A DNA stretch of 64,000 nt from Prostheceraeus crozeri (GCA_907163375.1 CAJQUW010004771.1:40063-104062), one strand, 5' to 3'. Numbered from the stretch's first letter, positions 11,501 through 26,500 are shown. Notes: generated from the sequence alone by a model not told the origin. A program made the numbers and translations.

Positions 11501-14500
11501 CGTGTGTTACCATGTATTATGATGATAATTGATGACGTAGCATCGATTATGCTCCTTCAAAATAAAAGTGCGGTCCACCAATTACCTGGAACCACCGATG
11601 TTACCACCGAATATTCTTATTTATTCGAGGAAACATTGTAACGGATTTATCACACTCGCCGTGAACATACCAAACTTGATTACGATTTTACAGCAGAGTG
11701 GTTTATTACATTATGATAGAACATGTTCAAATGCGCATCACATGCAGCTCTATGTAATTGAACTTCAGTATTGCTAAAAATAAATTATGTTTAAATTAAT
11801 ATAAAAGTGGCGGGCAGATTTTAAAAAAGATCCTGTAATTGATTCCAAAATTCGGTTTGTATTTACTAAAGAATCATTGGTATTTGAATCAAAAATCTAA
11901 ATTGATTTTTTGGGTTATAATTCATTCAAAGTAAAATATTCAGCTGCTCGGGTAATCTTCATGAAAAATATGTGGTGATAGATGCAGTGATCTCGAATAT
12001 TCGAATGTTAAAATTATCATTCGAATATTCGAAAATGGAGGTTTAATGAGCGAATATTCGGGCAGAGCATTAGTTTTTGAAACAAATGCGCTAGTTGCCA
12101 ACGATGACAATGCTCAATTTTTTGTTTTTAATTAACTCCGAACTGGAATCGACAAGATATTAAATCGCAAGTAGACTTCCAATCGGCTTGCATTCGCAAA
12201 ATTAGAGGCCGATATTTTATAGCAATGTCCTCGTTTGGTCGCCTTTTCCCCAACAATAAAGAAATCATCAATAGATAAATCTATCAGATTGTTGATCATT
12301 ATATAAATCAACATCAAGTCGAACATAATGCGACGCAGCCCCGATGAAGGTATGTTGAGAGCACTTAACAGGCTTATGATTCTTGCGCTTTTGCGATGAA
12401 TTCAGTACCTCTCGTGAATCGACGAATTTCGATAAGAACAAATTCGAGGGGGGTATGGCCATAGTGAGATTTTCAAGAGGAAATGAATGTAGGAAGTCCT
12501 GTGTGTCTTGTCCTCCAATTACATAGAGGAAGGAATAAAATTTTTCATTCATAACTTCTTCCCTCATTTCATTGAATAAACTTCTTGTCAGTGGAAAACT
12601 ATCTAAAGAGCACACCACTGGTAAAATAGAAAGTAGAAACCCCTCTGAAGGAAAGTCGCTGAGAAAGAGTCCTTCAGAAGGAAAGTCGCAGAGAAAGAAA
12701 CCCTCAGAAGGAAAGTCGCTGAGAAAGAGTCCCTCAGAAGGAAAGGCGGAGAAACAGTCCCTCAGAAGGAAAGTCGCAGAGGAGAGGGATTCTCGGAAGG
12801 AAAGGCGGAGAAACAGTCCCTCAGAAGGAAAGTCGCAGAGAAAGAAACCCTCAGAAGGAGAGTCGCTGAGAAAGACTCCCTCAGAAGGAAAGTCGCAGAG
12901 AAAGAAACCCTCAGAAGGAAAGGCAGAGAAAGAGTCCCTCAGAAGGAAAGTCGCTGAGAAAGAGTCCCTCAGAAGGAAAGGCGGAGAAACAGTCCCTCAG
13001 AAGGAAAGGCGGAGAAACAGTCCCTCAGAAGGAAAGGCGGAGAAAGAGTCCCTCAGAAGGAAAGGTGGAGAAACAGTCCCTCAGAAGGAAAGTCGCTGAG
13101 GAAGAGTCTCTCAGAAGGAAAGTCGCAGAGGAGAGGGATTCTCAGATAGGAAGTCGGAGAGTGGATGGGGAGGCGTTACGTGGAAAGTCGTAGAGAAGGG
13201 GCCTCCTTTGTCACCATGTTGGCTATCACATGCCTGCCTTTTGCTACCAAGTTTTGTCACCTTGCATGAAGACTAATAAATATTCATCTGCCATTTTACT
13301 GTGTATTAATAGAAATTGTCCAAAGATAATTGTAATTGAGTGGAATCAGCACTTTTTCTCATCTGGAAAATCTTGATCTCATCAGCAAATAACCAAATCT
13401 GGCAATTAATAGAGACGCATGATACAACATCATCAATAAATAGGTCCAAAAACCAGCCTTGGGGAACTTCACTTATGATTGAGAAATCTTTTGAATGACC
13501 ACTTCCGATAACTTCGTTCTTCCCACAGAATTAGATTCATCTGCGCGCGTCTTCGGTTTCCTAGAAAGGAAGAATTGTATGCAACCTTAATATCGAAATC
13601 GCACATCACAGAATTAGACAACTTGCTCCTTCTCGAATGGATAATTCGTGTGTCGCTTGCAATGGAAATGGCAAACAATAAGCTGTTAGCAGAGGAAACC
13701 AGAGCCAGTGAGAGATGCGTGCGAGCTGTGATATCACTTCGCACACACCAAAACACACATCTTGGTTAACATTCGCTTCAGTGTATGCACTATGCAATAA
13801 GGAATGGTGAGAAGAGGATGGTGGAATCAACGGGTGAACTAATTTTCGTATGCCTGCTAGCTTCTTTAATAATGATTGAAAGGGCCAACATTATGGAGAA
13901 AACTTGTGCGCAATGATCTTAATTCTTCGAATCTGAACGAATTGTGGCAATCGAAGCACTTTGCTTGAACTCACATTAATCCACAAGCGACGTACGACTT
14001 TTTGTCCTATCTCTGCAAGGTATTAGGAATTCCTTTTTACCCACTTAATAGGTTCCTCGATGTGCCGGCGATTTCGAATTAATCATACTCCTCAATTTTT
14101 TTAATTCTGTGATTCTTCCCGTTGTTTGTAAACAGATAGCCAATCAAATAATTCATATTCAAAACCGAAGGGCTTCAATTTGATCAAAAGTTTCTTGTGA
14201 AACACTGAGTCAAATTCTCTGTCTAAATCGATAGGAGCGACGTCTATTTGGTGTTGATCATTTACAACCTTAGTGGTCATTACCTGTCGGCTATTACCGT
14301 GCCACTGAAAACCGAATGTTTCCCATAAATTGGGAAAGTAATATTGGCTGCTTATAAAGCCAGTTTCCATTATAAATCAACCATTCAGAGTATTATTTGA
14401 TATCAGTATACCTTCCATGCTATAAAATGTATTCATCGTGTACTCAAACCGCGCTGGAAGTGACATGACTGATATGACTCATCTGTTGAGACAGTTGGCT

Positions 14501-17500
14501 TGTTTCTGCCTTGGTGCACTTCCTCCTTATCTCTATTCTTGCAACCAGTAAAAGACGAGAAGCTCCCAATAATGACTTGTCGTAATTGTAATAAAATATG
14601 TATGCAACTGAAATATATAATATATGTAATATATTAAATATATAAAATATATATAATGTGTATATATATATGTATGTGTATATATATTAATGTGTAAATA
14701 TATAAAATATGTAAGAAGTTGATTATTGAGTTTCTCGTTTTTTTCTAATTACAAGAATACTAAAAAGCCTACCTCCCACAAGCGACAATCAACACTTCCT
14801 CTAGACATTAACTGCTGTTAGAGTGAGCTTCTGTGATTTTCCTTTTTGCATTAGTGCTATCATTCTTCGAAACCCGTCATCCCGTGTCATTGTTTCAGGT
14901 AATTCCTGATTCCGAAGATCAAGAATGGGATCCAAAGAAGCCTGAGAAATATTGCGGCATTTTCCGATTTCGGTTCTGGCGTTATGGTAAATGGATAGAA
15001 GTGGTTGTTGACGACAGACTGCCGTACCGAGGTGAACTTCTCTTCGTGAGCTCTGCAACGGAGAATGAGTTCTGGTCAGCGTTGCTGGAGAAGGCATACG
15101 CGAAGGTAAGTGAATGGAAGCTCGAGTGTGCGCACATCGCGCATTTCCATGAAGTACAAAACACGTTTTCAAAATACTTACCTTCCTTGGTATTCATTTG
15201 AGGATTCAGTGCACTGTCATGATTCCACTTTTTATCGGAAGTTCCTTTTTTACTTCATCTAAAGGACAAGAGAATGGGTTCAAAACATATCACATGGCAA
15301 GCTCGTTTATGCTGTTATGACACGTTTAGATTCAAACTAAACCCCACAGCGATTGAGAGGTGTTTCTAAATATTTCATGGGCCACTTCTTAAGTGATGTT
15401 CACTTTATATGAGGAAGAGTTTGTGAAGTTTGTGAACTTCTTTTTTAGGCCGGAGGTACACAGAATAAGCCATAAGACATCGTTCGCAAGTCGCGTCATT
15501 ACACTCCGTAAGCCATAAGTAAGGCAATGACATGAAAGGCAATACCCGGCAGAAGAAGAAAATATTAGTTATTTACGGAACAAGTGCAAAGCATCCATCT
15601 TTATTGCTTTTTTCGAGATCAGCAAGTCTATGCCCGAAGGACAAGGGCACAGTTTGTTGTTCTAGAATAATGCAATTAATATGGCTATCATTGCGCGAGT
15701 TGCGTAAATAACTTTGTATTTCACAGGATCGTCAGAATCTGTGACCATCAGAATTTTAGAGCTGACAAAAATTTGCCTCCATTTGCTATGGAATTGTAGA
15801 TCTCAGCGGTATTTCTTGAGATTTCCATGTAGAATTTGCCGTTTTAGAGGATGGAAAACGTTCGATGCGCTAATGTATTTCAATGAAGACGGTTTATTCC
15901 TAGGAGTCCATAGCTTAATGCACTCCTTGAAATTTATACACTATTTGGAAAGCATAAACTTCATTGTATTTCACTCTCGATGGCTTTGGAAGTCATAGAA
16001 ATGATTGAAATGAGTTTGAAATGCATTATTGCCCGGCATTGGAGGGTATGTAATGCACAATTATCCGCCCGCCAATCTCACATATTGCCATTATTAGAGG
16101 GAATGCTCAGTCCATTCTTCGTGTTTCCTAACTGTCTTTTTTACCCTATTTTTAACTTATAGTTTATACTGGTATTTTTGATAATTTCTAGTTGTATTGT
16201 TTCATGTTCATGTGTAGGCTTAAAAGCCATCACCGCACCAGATAGCCATGAACCGTCGTCCGTCACTCCAGCTTGAAAATCCATTAATGAATGTAATAGA
16301 TAATGCATAGATTTGAGGTCATTATTTGCTATAATTGCCGAGAGCCGAAGGCTCGAGGTTATTATGACAAATAATGACCGAGGAAATCTATGCATTATCT
16401 GGTATAATGCATGACTTTTTTCATGGAAGTCTGCACCAGGTTAATAATTTCCAATCAGGAAAATAATTACCTGCTTCGTGAAACTAATTAACCTCTGGAC
16501 ATAGAAAGCCTTGCAGAATCATGCATTATGAATTAGTAAACTGATGTTTCAAATCATTTTTAGATAGAAATCTGAATTTTAAATCTCACATTTGCACACT
16601 TTCATAGACTTTCAAACTTTTCATGAATTAAAATCCATTGAGAGAGCAAACTTTCATAGACTTCAATAAAAGTCAATCAAAGATTTCTTCATCTCCATTA
16701 TCTGTGACTAACGGTGATCAATAATTGCAATATTCATAGATTTCTCAAAAGTTACATACAATAGCATTATAGGAGCAATAATCATAGAGATTATTGCACT
16801 ATGAAGTATAAATGTTATTTTTCTAATTTTTGTGAGAGTATAACATAGTAAAGCATAAGCATAAATAATGACGTGCTACATCACAACTTCGGTTCTATTG
16901 AAGAAAATCGCCCAAGGATTCTCAACCGCGTGCGGTGACGGCTCATTGTTTATCCTGTGTACCTCCGTTATCCAATATTTCGCTAAAAGAGTATGTATAT
17001 ACACTACTTCTCCGCACAAGCATGTACATATCCTCTTTCAGCGAAGTAGTGGATCGCTCTCATTTTTCAACGTATAAGACGCAGTTTGATAGTATAGACA
17101 AGTAGACGTAGTATAGTACAAGTAGCATAAGAAATTTTAAAAAAGAAACAAGTCATTGTAAACATGCCAACAGCTGCTATATGTTCAAAATGCGATGATT
17201 TTCGTCACATGCTTATAGATGACTTTTTTTTTATTTTACAATAATTCATAATATCACACTCCCCTTACGAAAACATCTGAGTTCCTAGAGTCAGGGGTGC
17301 GCAACCTGCGGCCGTACGCCCGCATGCGACCGTGACAATGAGAAGCAAATGAAAAAGAATATTGTACATGTATATTGCAAATATTTCTGGAGTTCAAGGC
17401 AATCGAAAAGCAATCGTCACTATAGTAGCATAATAGTCACCTTGTAGTAAATTGTTCCTTCACCTGAAGACGTTCTCTTCTGTCACATTGCTACAGTCTT

Positions 17501-20500
17501 TGATGCGCTCAACCACGAATTTAGTGCGCGGTTCGACGACTTCAACACACTTGCTCCTAAAATGAAACTCGCTGCATCGCCACACCTGATCAAGATAGAA
17601 GAGATTCCTTTCGAACTTCAAATGGAAGTGATCGAGTTGAAGGCGAATGATTGTCTTGTAAAGCAGTTCAAAAGTGGTGGTATTTTACATGAAATATATT
17701 TGCTAGAGTAGCCTAGCAAAGTGTTTTCTCCCTCGGTTGCCCTTTAAGAAACATGCCTTCAACTTTTCAAGTGCCAATGTCACCTTGAGCTTAAAATCTT
17801 TTCTGGTAAAAAATGACTGTCGGTCGTGTATGGGTTAACTTGCTAACTAATTTTTTACATAGGCCTTTATGCGATTTTCATTGCGTCATTCATCAGGGAA
17901 AGCTAATTTGAGTGGTGGAATATAAAAAAGGATTGACTATTTACCTAGTTGTTTGCACACATATTAAGTGCGGCCGTGATTCTTTCGGTCCTCGAAATGG
18001 CGGCCGAAAATGTAAAAGGTTGCGCACCCCTGTGACCTAGAAGGTAGCCTTGCTCATTGGCCGATCAGTCTTGAAATAGTTGCTCCTCAAAATCAAGGCA
18101 ACACAAAGATCTAGCATTCCCTTTTACCGTTATGGGGACATTCATGTCGCTCTGATGTAAAAGCTTCTTCTTAGCTTCATTGTTATAGGAATTTGTGATA
18201 GAGGTGATATAAATTCAATATTTCACATCATCAAGATAATGTGGCACTATGGCCTTGTGGTAGAGTGTTCGCCCTGCGTCCAGGAGACCTTAAGGTCAAA
18301 TCTTGGTCGTGTCAAACCTAATGCCTTCAAATAATGTACACACTGCATGCCTGCTAAACACTCAACACAAAGGAACGAGAGTTCGATAAAAACTACTCGG
18401 CCACATGGAAGAAAGACTCGGTGCTTAATGTGCTTCCGAACGCAAGCAAAGTTTATTTATTTTATTGATTTTTGCTGTATGTTTGATGCATGATTGCTGA
18501 AAGCTTCGTGTACATGATCTTGACTATGTGGACTTTAATGTGAAGTTGGTTTACATTCTCACTTAGTCCTGCAAGTACATTGCATCAATTACATGTATTA
18601 CAGTCATTTGTAGTCATTAGGGATATTCCAAAAATTTTTTTCAGGCTGTGCTGGCATTAGATAAGGAAAACGAGTGACATAAAGCTTATTTTTTAAAAAA
18701 AGTGCCTCCAACCAATGAAATAGAAATTTCCGTTTTACATTTAGATAGATATAGACCTGCTGGATAACAATATCAACCTGGTCCCGAACAAAACGTGTCA
18801 CCGAGCTCGGGTGAAGAAAGTATGAGGATGGTTGTCAATAGTCCATATACGCAGTGCTACAAACGAAGAAATTTCATTCGTCATGGCGAATGTCTAAATT
18901 TACATCGAATTCTTTGAATACAAAAGCTATTAATGCATCTAGAAGCTGGAAAGAGAAAAGAGCATCTTTCACTTATGACCTCACGACTTCAAAAAATCTG
19001 TCTCGAGTAAAAGACATGGAAGCAAGACTTCAAGCACCAAAGGAGATGGAAGACTTGCGAAATGTTGGATATTATGGCAGACGAACACCAGAAACGGTGG
19101 TCAGCATTTAGTTTCCTGTAGCTGCAACAAAAAAAAAGATACACTACCAAGGGAAGAGGAAAGAAATTCCCTGCATTTTTACGCAAAGTTTTTGACAAAA
19201 CACTTAAATTTGGGGAATGACTAACAAAGGAAGACAAGTAATTTTACAGTCTATAAGTAAATGCGAAAGCCCATTTGGCTATACAACTGCAGACGACTCG
19301 GCATAGATACACCCATCGAAGCGGATGCGGGTGCATTCTATGCGAGATTCGGTAAATGATGAAGTAATGTGTGACGGACAAGACTTTGAAATTGATGAGC
19401 AAGAGGTGAAACAAGACGTCTTGCGTTGATGAGATTGAATGTAGTTCCACATTTGATCACATTGAGTGATCGTCAACAAACTTAGCAGCTATTTTAATGT
19501 CTTGCGGTTTTAGTACAAAGGAAATGGCGACAGTTTTCAAGAAAATGAAAGATGGGGAGCGTGAACATGCCTTCTCCGAGTCAGTCAGCAATTTGGAAAC
19601 GCAGCATCACAGAGTAGATGAAAGTTGAAGATGAAATTTAGAAAATCTGAAGGCGAATAATGGTATGTCTTAGGTTTTGCTTTAAAGCAATTAAAAAATA
19701 GAGTTTCATGTATTTATTTTAGAACGTTGAAAGGAGAAGAACGTCAAGCATTTTGCCTATCAGGCAAAGTTTACGAGAACAGACTGGTAGTATTGATTTT
19801 ATCATGTTTGACTGTTCAACTATCTCTGCTAGAAAAAGTCAGGTTCTTGACCAGTTTGAAGCCTGGAGTCCACTCACATGATAGTTTGAGGCGTAACAGC
19901 TGTGAATACATGTAGAAGGAATCCCCTCCCTTCGAAATGCTCAAAATTTCAAATGTAAAAGATGCGAAGGTAATGTTACTCCATTACCAGACCTGCCATT
20001 TACCATCAACATCGGCGAAGACGAATTGGAAGCTGTGACATCATTCTGCTACCTTGGCGACATGATAGATCAAACAGGAGGATGTTTTGGTGCGACAACC
20101 ACGAGACTCAAGTCGGCTTGGAAAACATTCCGTGAGTTGCTTCCAGTGCTCACCAATCGTGGCATCTCCCTCCGGCGAAGAGGATATGTTTACCAAGCCT
20201 GTGTCCGAAGTGTGCTGCTTTACGCCTCAGAAACGTGGGCTGTAAAGACTGATGATGTGAGCCGACTGGAAAGAAATGAAAATGCGATGATCCGATGGAT
20301 CTGCTCCACGAAGTTAAGTGAGCGGAAATCGATGGCTGAGCTAAGGCATGCCCTAGGCATCACAAACCTTAAAAGCGTTCTGAGGTCAAGTCGCCTTCGA
20401 TGGTTCGGGCACTTGGAGCGTATGCCTAACTGGCTATGGCCAAAGAAAATTATGACCTTTAAAGTGCCTGGTCCGAACATCCGAGGAGGCCAGAGGAATG

Positions 20501-23500
20501 TCACAATGTGGACAAGGACCTCCGCGACCTGCGGCTCGATCGTCGAACTGCACAGGATCGTGGTGCATGGAGGAGCGCTATCCGTCCTCAACATTGGAAT
20601 CGGCATGGAATACCGTCCAACCCTCAAAACTGGTGGAACCAAGGACGTAAAACCGGTCACTAAGTAAGTAAGTAAGTAGATAAAAATACCATCATTATTA
20701 TTGTTACGACATATATGTAGTTGTCAGTCAGCCTAATGCTAAATCCTTGTAAAAGCGTTTATAGAAATTGCAAATTACTGATGAAAAAGAGTAAATTATT
20801 CACTAAATGATGCATGTATCTCAATAACTATTATCAGAAAATTCGTGCAAATACGCATGTACTATCACCTTAATAAAGTGGCATTGATGTAAATTATCTC
20901 AGAATTAGCTCGCCAAATGAAGTTTTGAATTGAAGTGGAATAAATTGAGAATGTAACGGTCAACGGATAGGAGAGCAAGTCAACTTGATATTGTAATATT
21001 TGATATTTATACTAGATGTGACATGAGTTTCTATTTATTCATAATTACTTGTCAATATCTCTACATCTATAGTTATCAAAGCTTTTACAAATCATTGAAA
21101 ATCGATGAACATCAAAGTTATGCACAACATAGGCTTAGACTGGAACTGATCACTATAGGAACCGCATAAGATGTATTTCATTCTACTTTGTTATCCAGGG
21201 GTGCATGAAGGAATCGTCGTGCGCAGACAACCACAATTTGAAGTAAAGCGTTGCCTTCTACCTCAGTTCGTTGAGTATCAGCATCATGTGCTTGACCGCG
21301 TAGGCCTACTTAGTCTACTGATGGATGGAAGCTTTCATACACCTCAACATCATCAACTAAGTGCTATGCATTCATGGAAGATCTGAGATACTATGTGACG
21401 CTACATACGGAATACAACCGATCAAATTTATTCGAAATACCACAGGTTACAAACGTAGGGTGGCGGTATGGTGTGGCAAACCTCTCAACTGTCTCTATAA
21501 TCATCGGGTGGTGGAACCATCAGCAGTGGATGTGATACGAAGTAGCTGCATTGCAGAGCGCAGCATTCAGGTCATGGATCATATTGCAACAGAGACGCTG
21601 AATGACAATTTTCTGACATTGAAATTCATGAATGTAGAGCAACACGGAACAAACTGTATTTCTTTGTTTTATGAAAATAAAATCGATAGGTTGGAAACAC
21701 TTTTTTCTACTTACAATGGAAATAGTTCGCCTTGTAGTTTAAAACAACATTCCTCATTTCTAGGCACCACAGCCTACTGTATAGAAGATAAATTTCATTT
21801 TTGGAATATCCCTAGTAGGCGTACATTCCTTGACATACTAACAATTTGCAGAAAGCTGCAAAGATCAGTGTACAATCTAGCACCCAGAATGTTGTCTTAG
21901 GATATTTCATGATTCATAGCAATAGTCAATTCTTGCGTCACAAGGACACTGGGGTCTCATGGCTACAGTGACGTGGGGAAACATGTCTCGTTAAAACGAT
22001 GGCAACAGGGTTGGCATAAATATGCAATTTTGACAACCTTGATCCAATATCGGCAATAAGATATAAAATGAAAACATCTTTATTGGTCTTCTGAAGAAGT
22101 GTTGATTTCGTGTCTCAGACTGACATCTTTCTTTCACAGCTGTTTGGAAGTTACAGTGCCCTGATAGCCGGCCTTTCTGATGAAGCGCTTGTGGATTTCA
22201 CCGGAGGAGTTCCTGAGGCATTGGACAGTCTTTCAGAGTTATCCAAGACCGAGGAAGACAAGATGAGTTTGTTCAAATTCATCGAGAGAGACTTTGAGCG
22301 CGGCGGAGTTCTCTTCTGTGCCGGTATTGGTGCTCAGGCGGATGAGACCGAAGGCAAGCTGGCCAATGGACTGATTACCACTCACGCGTACAGTCTCACT
22401 GCTGTCCGGGAAGTTTCAACCAAAGGCTCTGGTCTCTTCAACCTCTTCAATAAGGAGAAAATTCATCTCGTTCGATTGCGTAACCCTTGGGGAGAGAGAG
22501 AATGGAACGGAGCATTTTCTGATGAGTGAGTTCTTCGACTTTCTGACGCGGTTATAAATCTCCGAATAACACGTGTTGCAGCTGTCGAAGTGATAGCGAC
22601 CGACTCGTAGCGGCTGTCGGTGTGGCAGTGACCGCAGCATAGCGACTGCTATGGAAGTAATAGTGACCGCCGTATGGCGGCTACCCTCTGGAAGTGATAG
22701 TGACCGTCACATAGCGACTATCAAGGTGTCAGTGACCGCAGTGTAGCGGCTGAAGAAGTGAAAATGAGCACAGTATGGAGGCGAAGCTGTGGAAGTGATA
22801 ATAACCGCAGTATAGCGGCTATGGAAGTGATAGTGTCCGCCGTATAGCGGCTCTGGAAGTGATAGTGACTGCCGTATAGCGGCTGTGGAAGTGATAATGA
22901 CCGTCGCATAGCGGCTGTGAAAGTGATAGTGACCGTACTATAGCGACTGTCGATGTGGCAGTGACCGCAGTATAGCGACTGCTATGGAAGTGATAGTGAC
23001 CGCCTCATAGCGGCTTCGGAGGTGATAATGACCGCCGTTAAGCGGCTATCGAGGTTGCAGTGACCGCCGCATAGCTGGTATGGAAGTGATAGTGACCTCT
23101 GTAAAGCCGCTATGGAAATGATTGTGACCGCTGTATAGCGGCTGTCGAGGTGGCAGTGACCGCATTGTAGAGGCTATGCGCATGACAATGTGATGTGTCA
23201 TGGCTGTTGAAGATATAATGAACGCCGTGTAGCGGCTGTGGAAGTAATAATGACGGTTTCAGTGTATTATACTTCGTGTTAAAATCGGCAAGTTCATCGG
23301 TGGTAGTGGAAACATTTCAACCTGTAGCTGATGCGGCAGGCAAATCGCTGAATCACCGAATTAGTGAACATTGTATTATATAGTTGAAATTAATCGTTTA
23401 AAGGAATAACACTTTATGAAGATGAAGACATCAATAATCGGCTCTTTCCAAACGATTTGCAAGTCTGACTGAGTTAAATGTCCTGGTGACAAGCTATTCT

Positions 23501-26500
23501 GTCTCATCACTTCAAGAACTTGATCTACGAAGACATCTATTCGATTCTGAAGCGTTGAATTTGTTTATCGAAATTTCTTGGGAACTAGGAAGCAGCTGCT
23601 ATTGTCACCTTTCAAGCGTTTTCATGCTACCTGTCTTTTCTGTCACTAAGGTGTGTACCTTCGCTATTGTTTCGATTCATTGTAAGAAAACTTAGTTATG
23701 AATTGGCTTTAAGAAGAGATTGTGAGGGTTGTTAAATATGTCAACAATTATCACAAAATCTTTAATGCGATATATCAATGGACTGAGAAATAATTAATCT
23801 TCTGCCTGAAAATTTCAATGTTCTGGACCGTGGTCACCGCGCAGCTTTCTTCGCTTTCTCTTCTTCATAACTTCTCCCTATGAGACTTTGTAGCGACCAA
23901 TTCCTGGCTAATTTTGGCGAATCTCATGAAAGTTTGTAAAATCTGGAGATAGCCAATAACCAAAACTGTAAAGTAGATCTCCTCGTATATCATAACACGT
24001 AGTCTTTGCATCCCAAGATGCTGTGTAAAAGTATCTGCTGTCGAGCCGGGATCGTTTTTTTGCTACAACCAGATGCAGATGAGAGGATTTCAGCATTTAT
24101 TGAATCCACAATGTGCATACAGTTTCGATTTCATTAAATGAACATGAGTCGAGACCCAGCACCACCTGTGAAATATGCAAATTTTTACACTTTTGGAGAT
24201 ATGTTCACGAATTCCACTCATTATGATAGCAAAACAGATAAAGAATAGTATTCCACAAATCTTCCATGTCATGACAACCTTGGAGAGGTAATATAATTTG
24301 TTAAATTAGCAATTCGATTGGTTGCCATTGCTAAATGCTCACCTTCATTATAATTCTGGTAAATATATTTTCGAAAAGACACTACTTGTGATCACAAAAT
24401 AGTTGAATTTTCGCGAGCTTTCGACCGCTCTCTGCTGTCTAAATCATGCAAAGTGAATTTTGCGTGTAGAAACTGAACATGCATTCAAGACTGACTGCAT
24501 CTCATCACGTGACATTAAATTCAAGGTTTGCACCTTAGCAGCTGAGAGTAAGTTAAAACCAAATGTCATGAAGATACTACTTGTGAAAATAAATGCAGGA
24601 GTGTCACAAACTAATGTCTACATGTTGTTACTGATGAATGCAAATAAGTAATATGAATAAATAACAATAAAGGTAAGAGTCAATGAATAACAAAGTTATT
24701 GCTGTACAAAGAAATAAGTGGTTCCAAATATCACTGAACTGATAGCCACCATCTCGGTTGTAAATCCTTGATTTTTCTGCGATGTATGTTGGAAATATAT
24801 TTTTATTCTGAATATATTTTTGTATATATTTATATTTTGAAAATATATTTACCAGAATTATGAGCATCCCACTTGGAAATAGTATATTTGGCTATAGCTT
24901 TATTATAATATGATTATTTTCTGAAGTATGATGATATCACCAACTGCCACTGAAAGAGCTTTAAAAGATGTTAATGGGTTCACATTACTATTCAGATTCA
25001 AGTAATGACGCCTTGTGAATCATAAAATCATGACGCTGAAAATTGAATTAAAAATATGACATCTCTGCTAAGGATCTCTCATAAGATCTCAACTTTACCT
25101 TGAAGACTTACAGGGACTTGCATTGTAATGCACTTCATGAAATTTCCAAAATCATTAGCTTAATTTCCACTTAATTAAGATGCTTGTTAGAAAGTATTCA
25201 TTTCCTTTGATATCCAACTTGTTTCATACTAATAAAATGGTTTCATGTTGGTGGTATATAAATTTGCAAAAATTTACCTTTTTAGAAAGTGCTCAAATAA
25301 TTTTTTGGACCACAGGAACATCATCTACGTAAAAAACTGAATCTTTTGATATAAAAATTTTTACTGTATGGAGACACTTTTTTGAGTCGACATTCTACCT
25401 ACTATATATTTACTGAATGGTACAGCGCTTGTCAAGTCTAATAAGAACAATTTTTTTATTTGCAAGTTATTAGAATGTGTATCTTGTCAAGTCTTCTTAC
25501 CACAGAATTAAATATTTTGTTTAGCTGCTTCGGTTTGCTAGAAGTGTGATTAATACGAAATCGCCGGCACATCGAGGAACCTATTAAGTGGGTAAAAAGG
25601 AATTCCTAATACCTTGCAGAGATAGGAAAAAAAGTCGTGCGTCGCTTGCGGATTAATGTGAGTTCCAGCAAAGTGCTTCGATTGCCACAATTCGTTCAGA
25701 TTCGAAGAATTAAGATCATTGCGCACAAGTTTTGTCCATAATGTTGACCCTACCAATCATTATTAAAGAAGGTAGCAGGCATATGAAAATTAGTTCACTT
25801 GATGATTTCAGCACCGTCTTCCCACCATTCCTTACTGCATAGTGCATACAATCGAATGTTAGCCAGACGATGTGTGTTTTGGTGTGTGCGAAGTGATATC
25901 ACAGCACGCATGCATCTCTCACTGGCTCTGATGTCCTCTGATGACAGCTTATTGTTTGCCATCTCCAATAGCAAGCGATACACGAATTATCCATTAAAGA
26001 AGGAGTAAGTTGTCTAACTAATTCTGTGATGTGCCATTTCGATATTAAGGTTGCATATAACCCTTCCTTTCTAGGAAACCGAAGCGCGCGCAGATGAATC
26101 TAATTCTGTGCTCCTTACTATTTCTCATGCTGTAGTACAGCAATCACAACATTTATATGAAGATAATTTTCTCTCTGCAACACCCTCTGTATTGTGACAA
26201 TGGATGAATCAGAGTCTCCTGAATTGAACTTGTCGATTAGCTTCTGTCTCATCATGTAGGATCCTTGACAGCCCCAGCGAAGCATGTCGGGACTGAGTGC
26301 TGGACACGCCTTTTGATACAACTGCGTTGGTGTGCTACACCACATCACTAGCCGGTATTGTCTTGTTAACCGTCACTGTGTGCACACTACTTCATTGGCA
26401 GACAGTCAAGCATTGGGAGCTAGAGGAATGTCATTTGATAAGGTGTAAATGTTCGAAACGGAATTTTGCATGCCTGACATTCCGCAGACACAACAGTTGT

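Larger units (their letters stand above)
9320..12072. mobile_element. hAT-like DNA transposon remnant, 2.75 kb
   Basis: Ends are TAGTGCTCTGCC (9320) and GGCAGAGCATTA (12061-12072), an 11 of 12 inverted match that fits the hAT terminal pattern. Subterminal GAATATTCGAATATTCG words occur at both ends. Flanks TGTTTTGA and GTTTTTGA are a plausible decayed 8-bp target duplication. No transposase is readable. It holds a LINE fragment (10161-10571) and an R3 repeat (10866-11080). It fills much of calpain intron 2. Confidence 0.6.

Noticed and set aside
12572-13099. 175-codon Ser/Lys/Glu-rich open frame
   Set aside because: Translation of the 30-bp minisatellite, with no conserved domain or gene context.
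14982-15197. Minus-strand frames over calpain exon 3
   Set aside because: Antisense shadows of a well-supported exon.
20220-20660. 146-codon minus-strand frame
   Set aside because: Antisense shadow of the LINE coding region, with no domain of its own.
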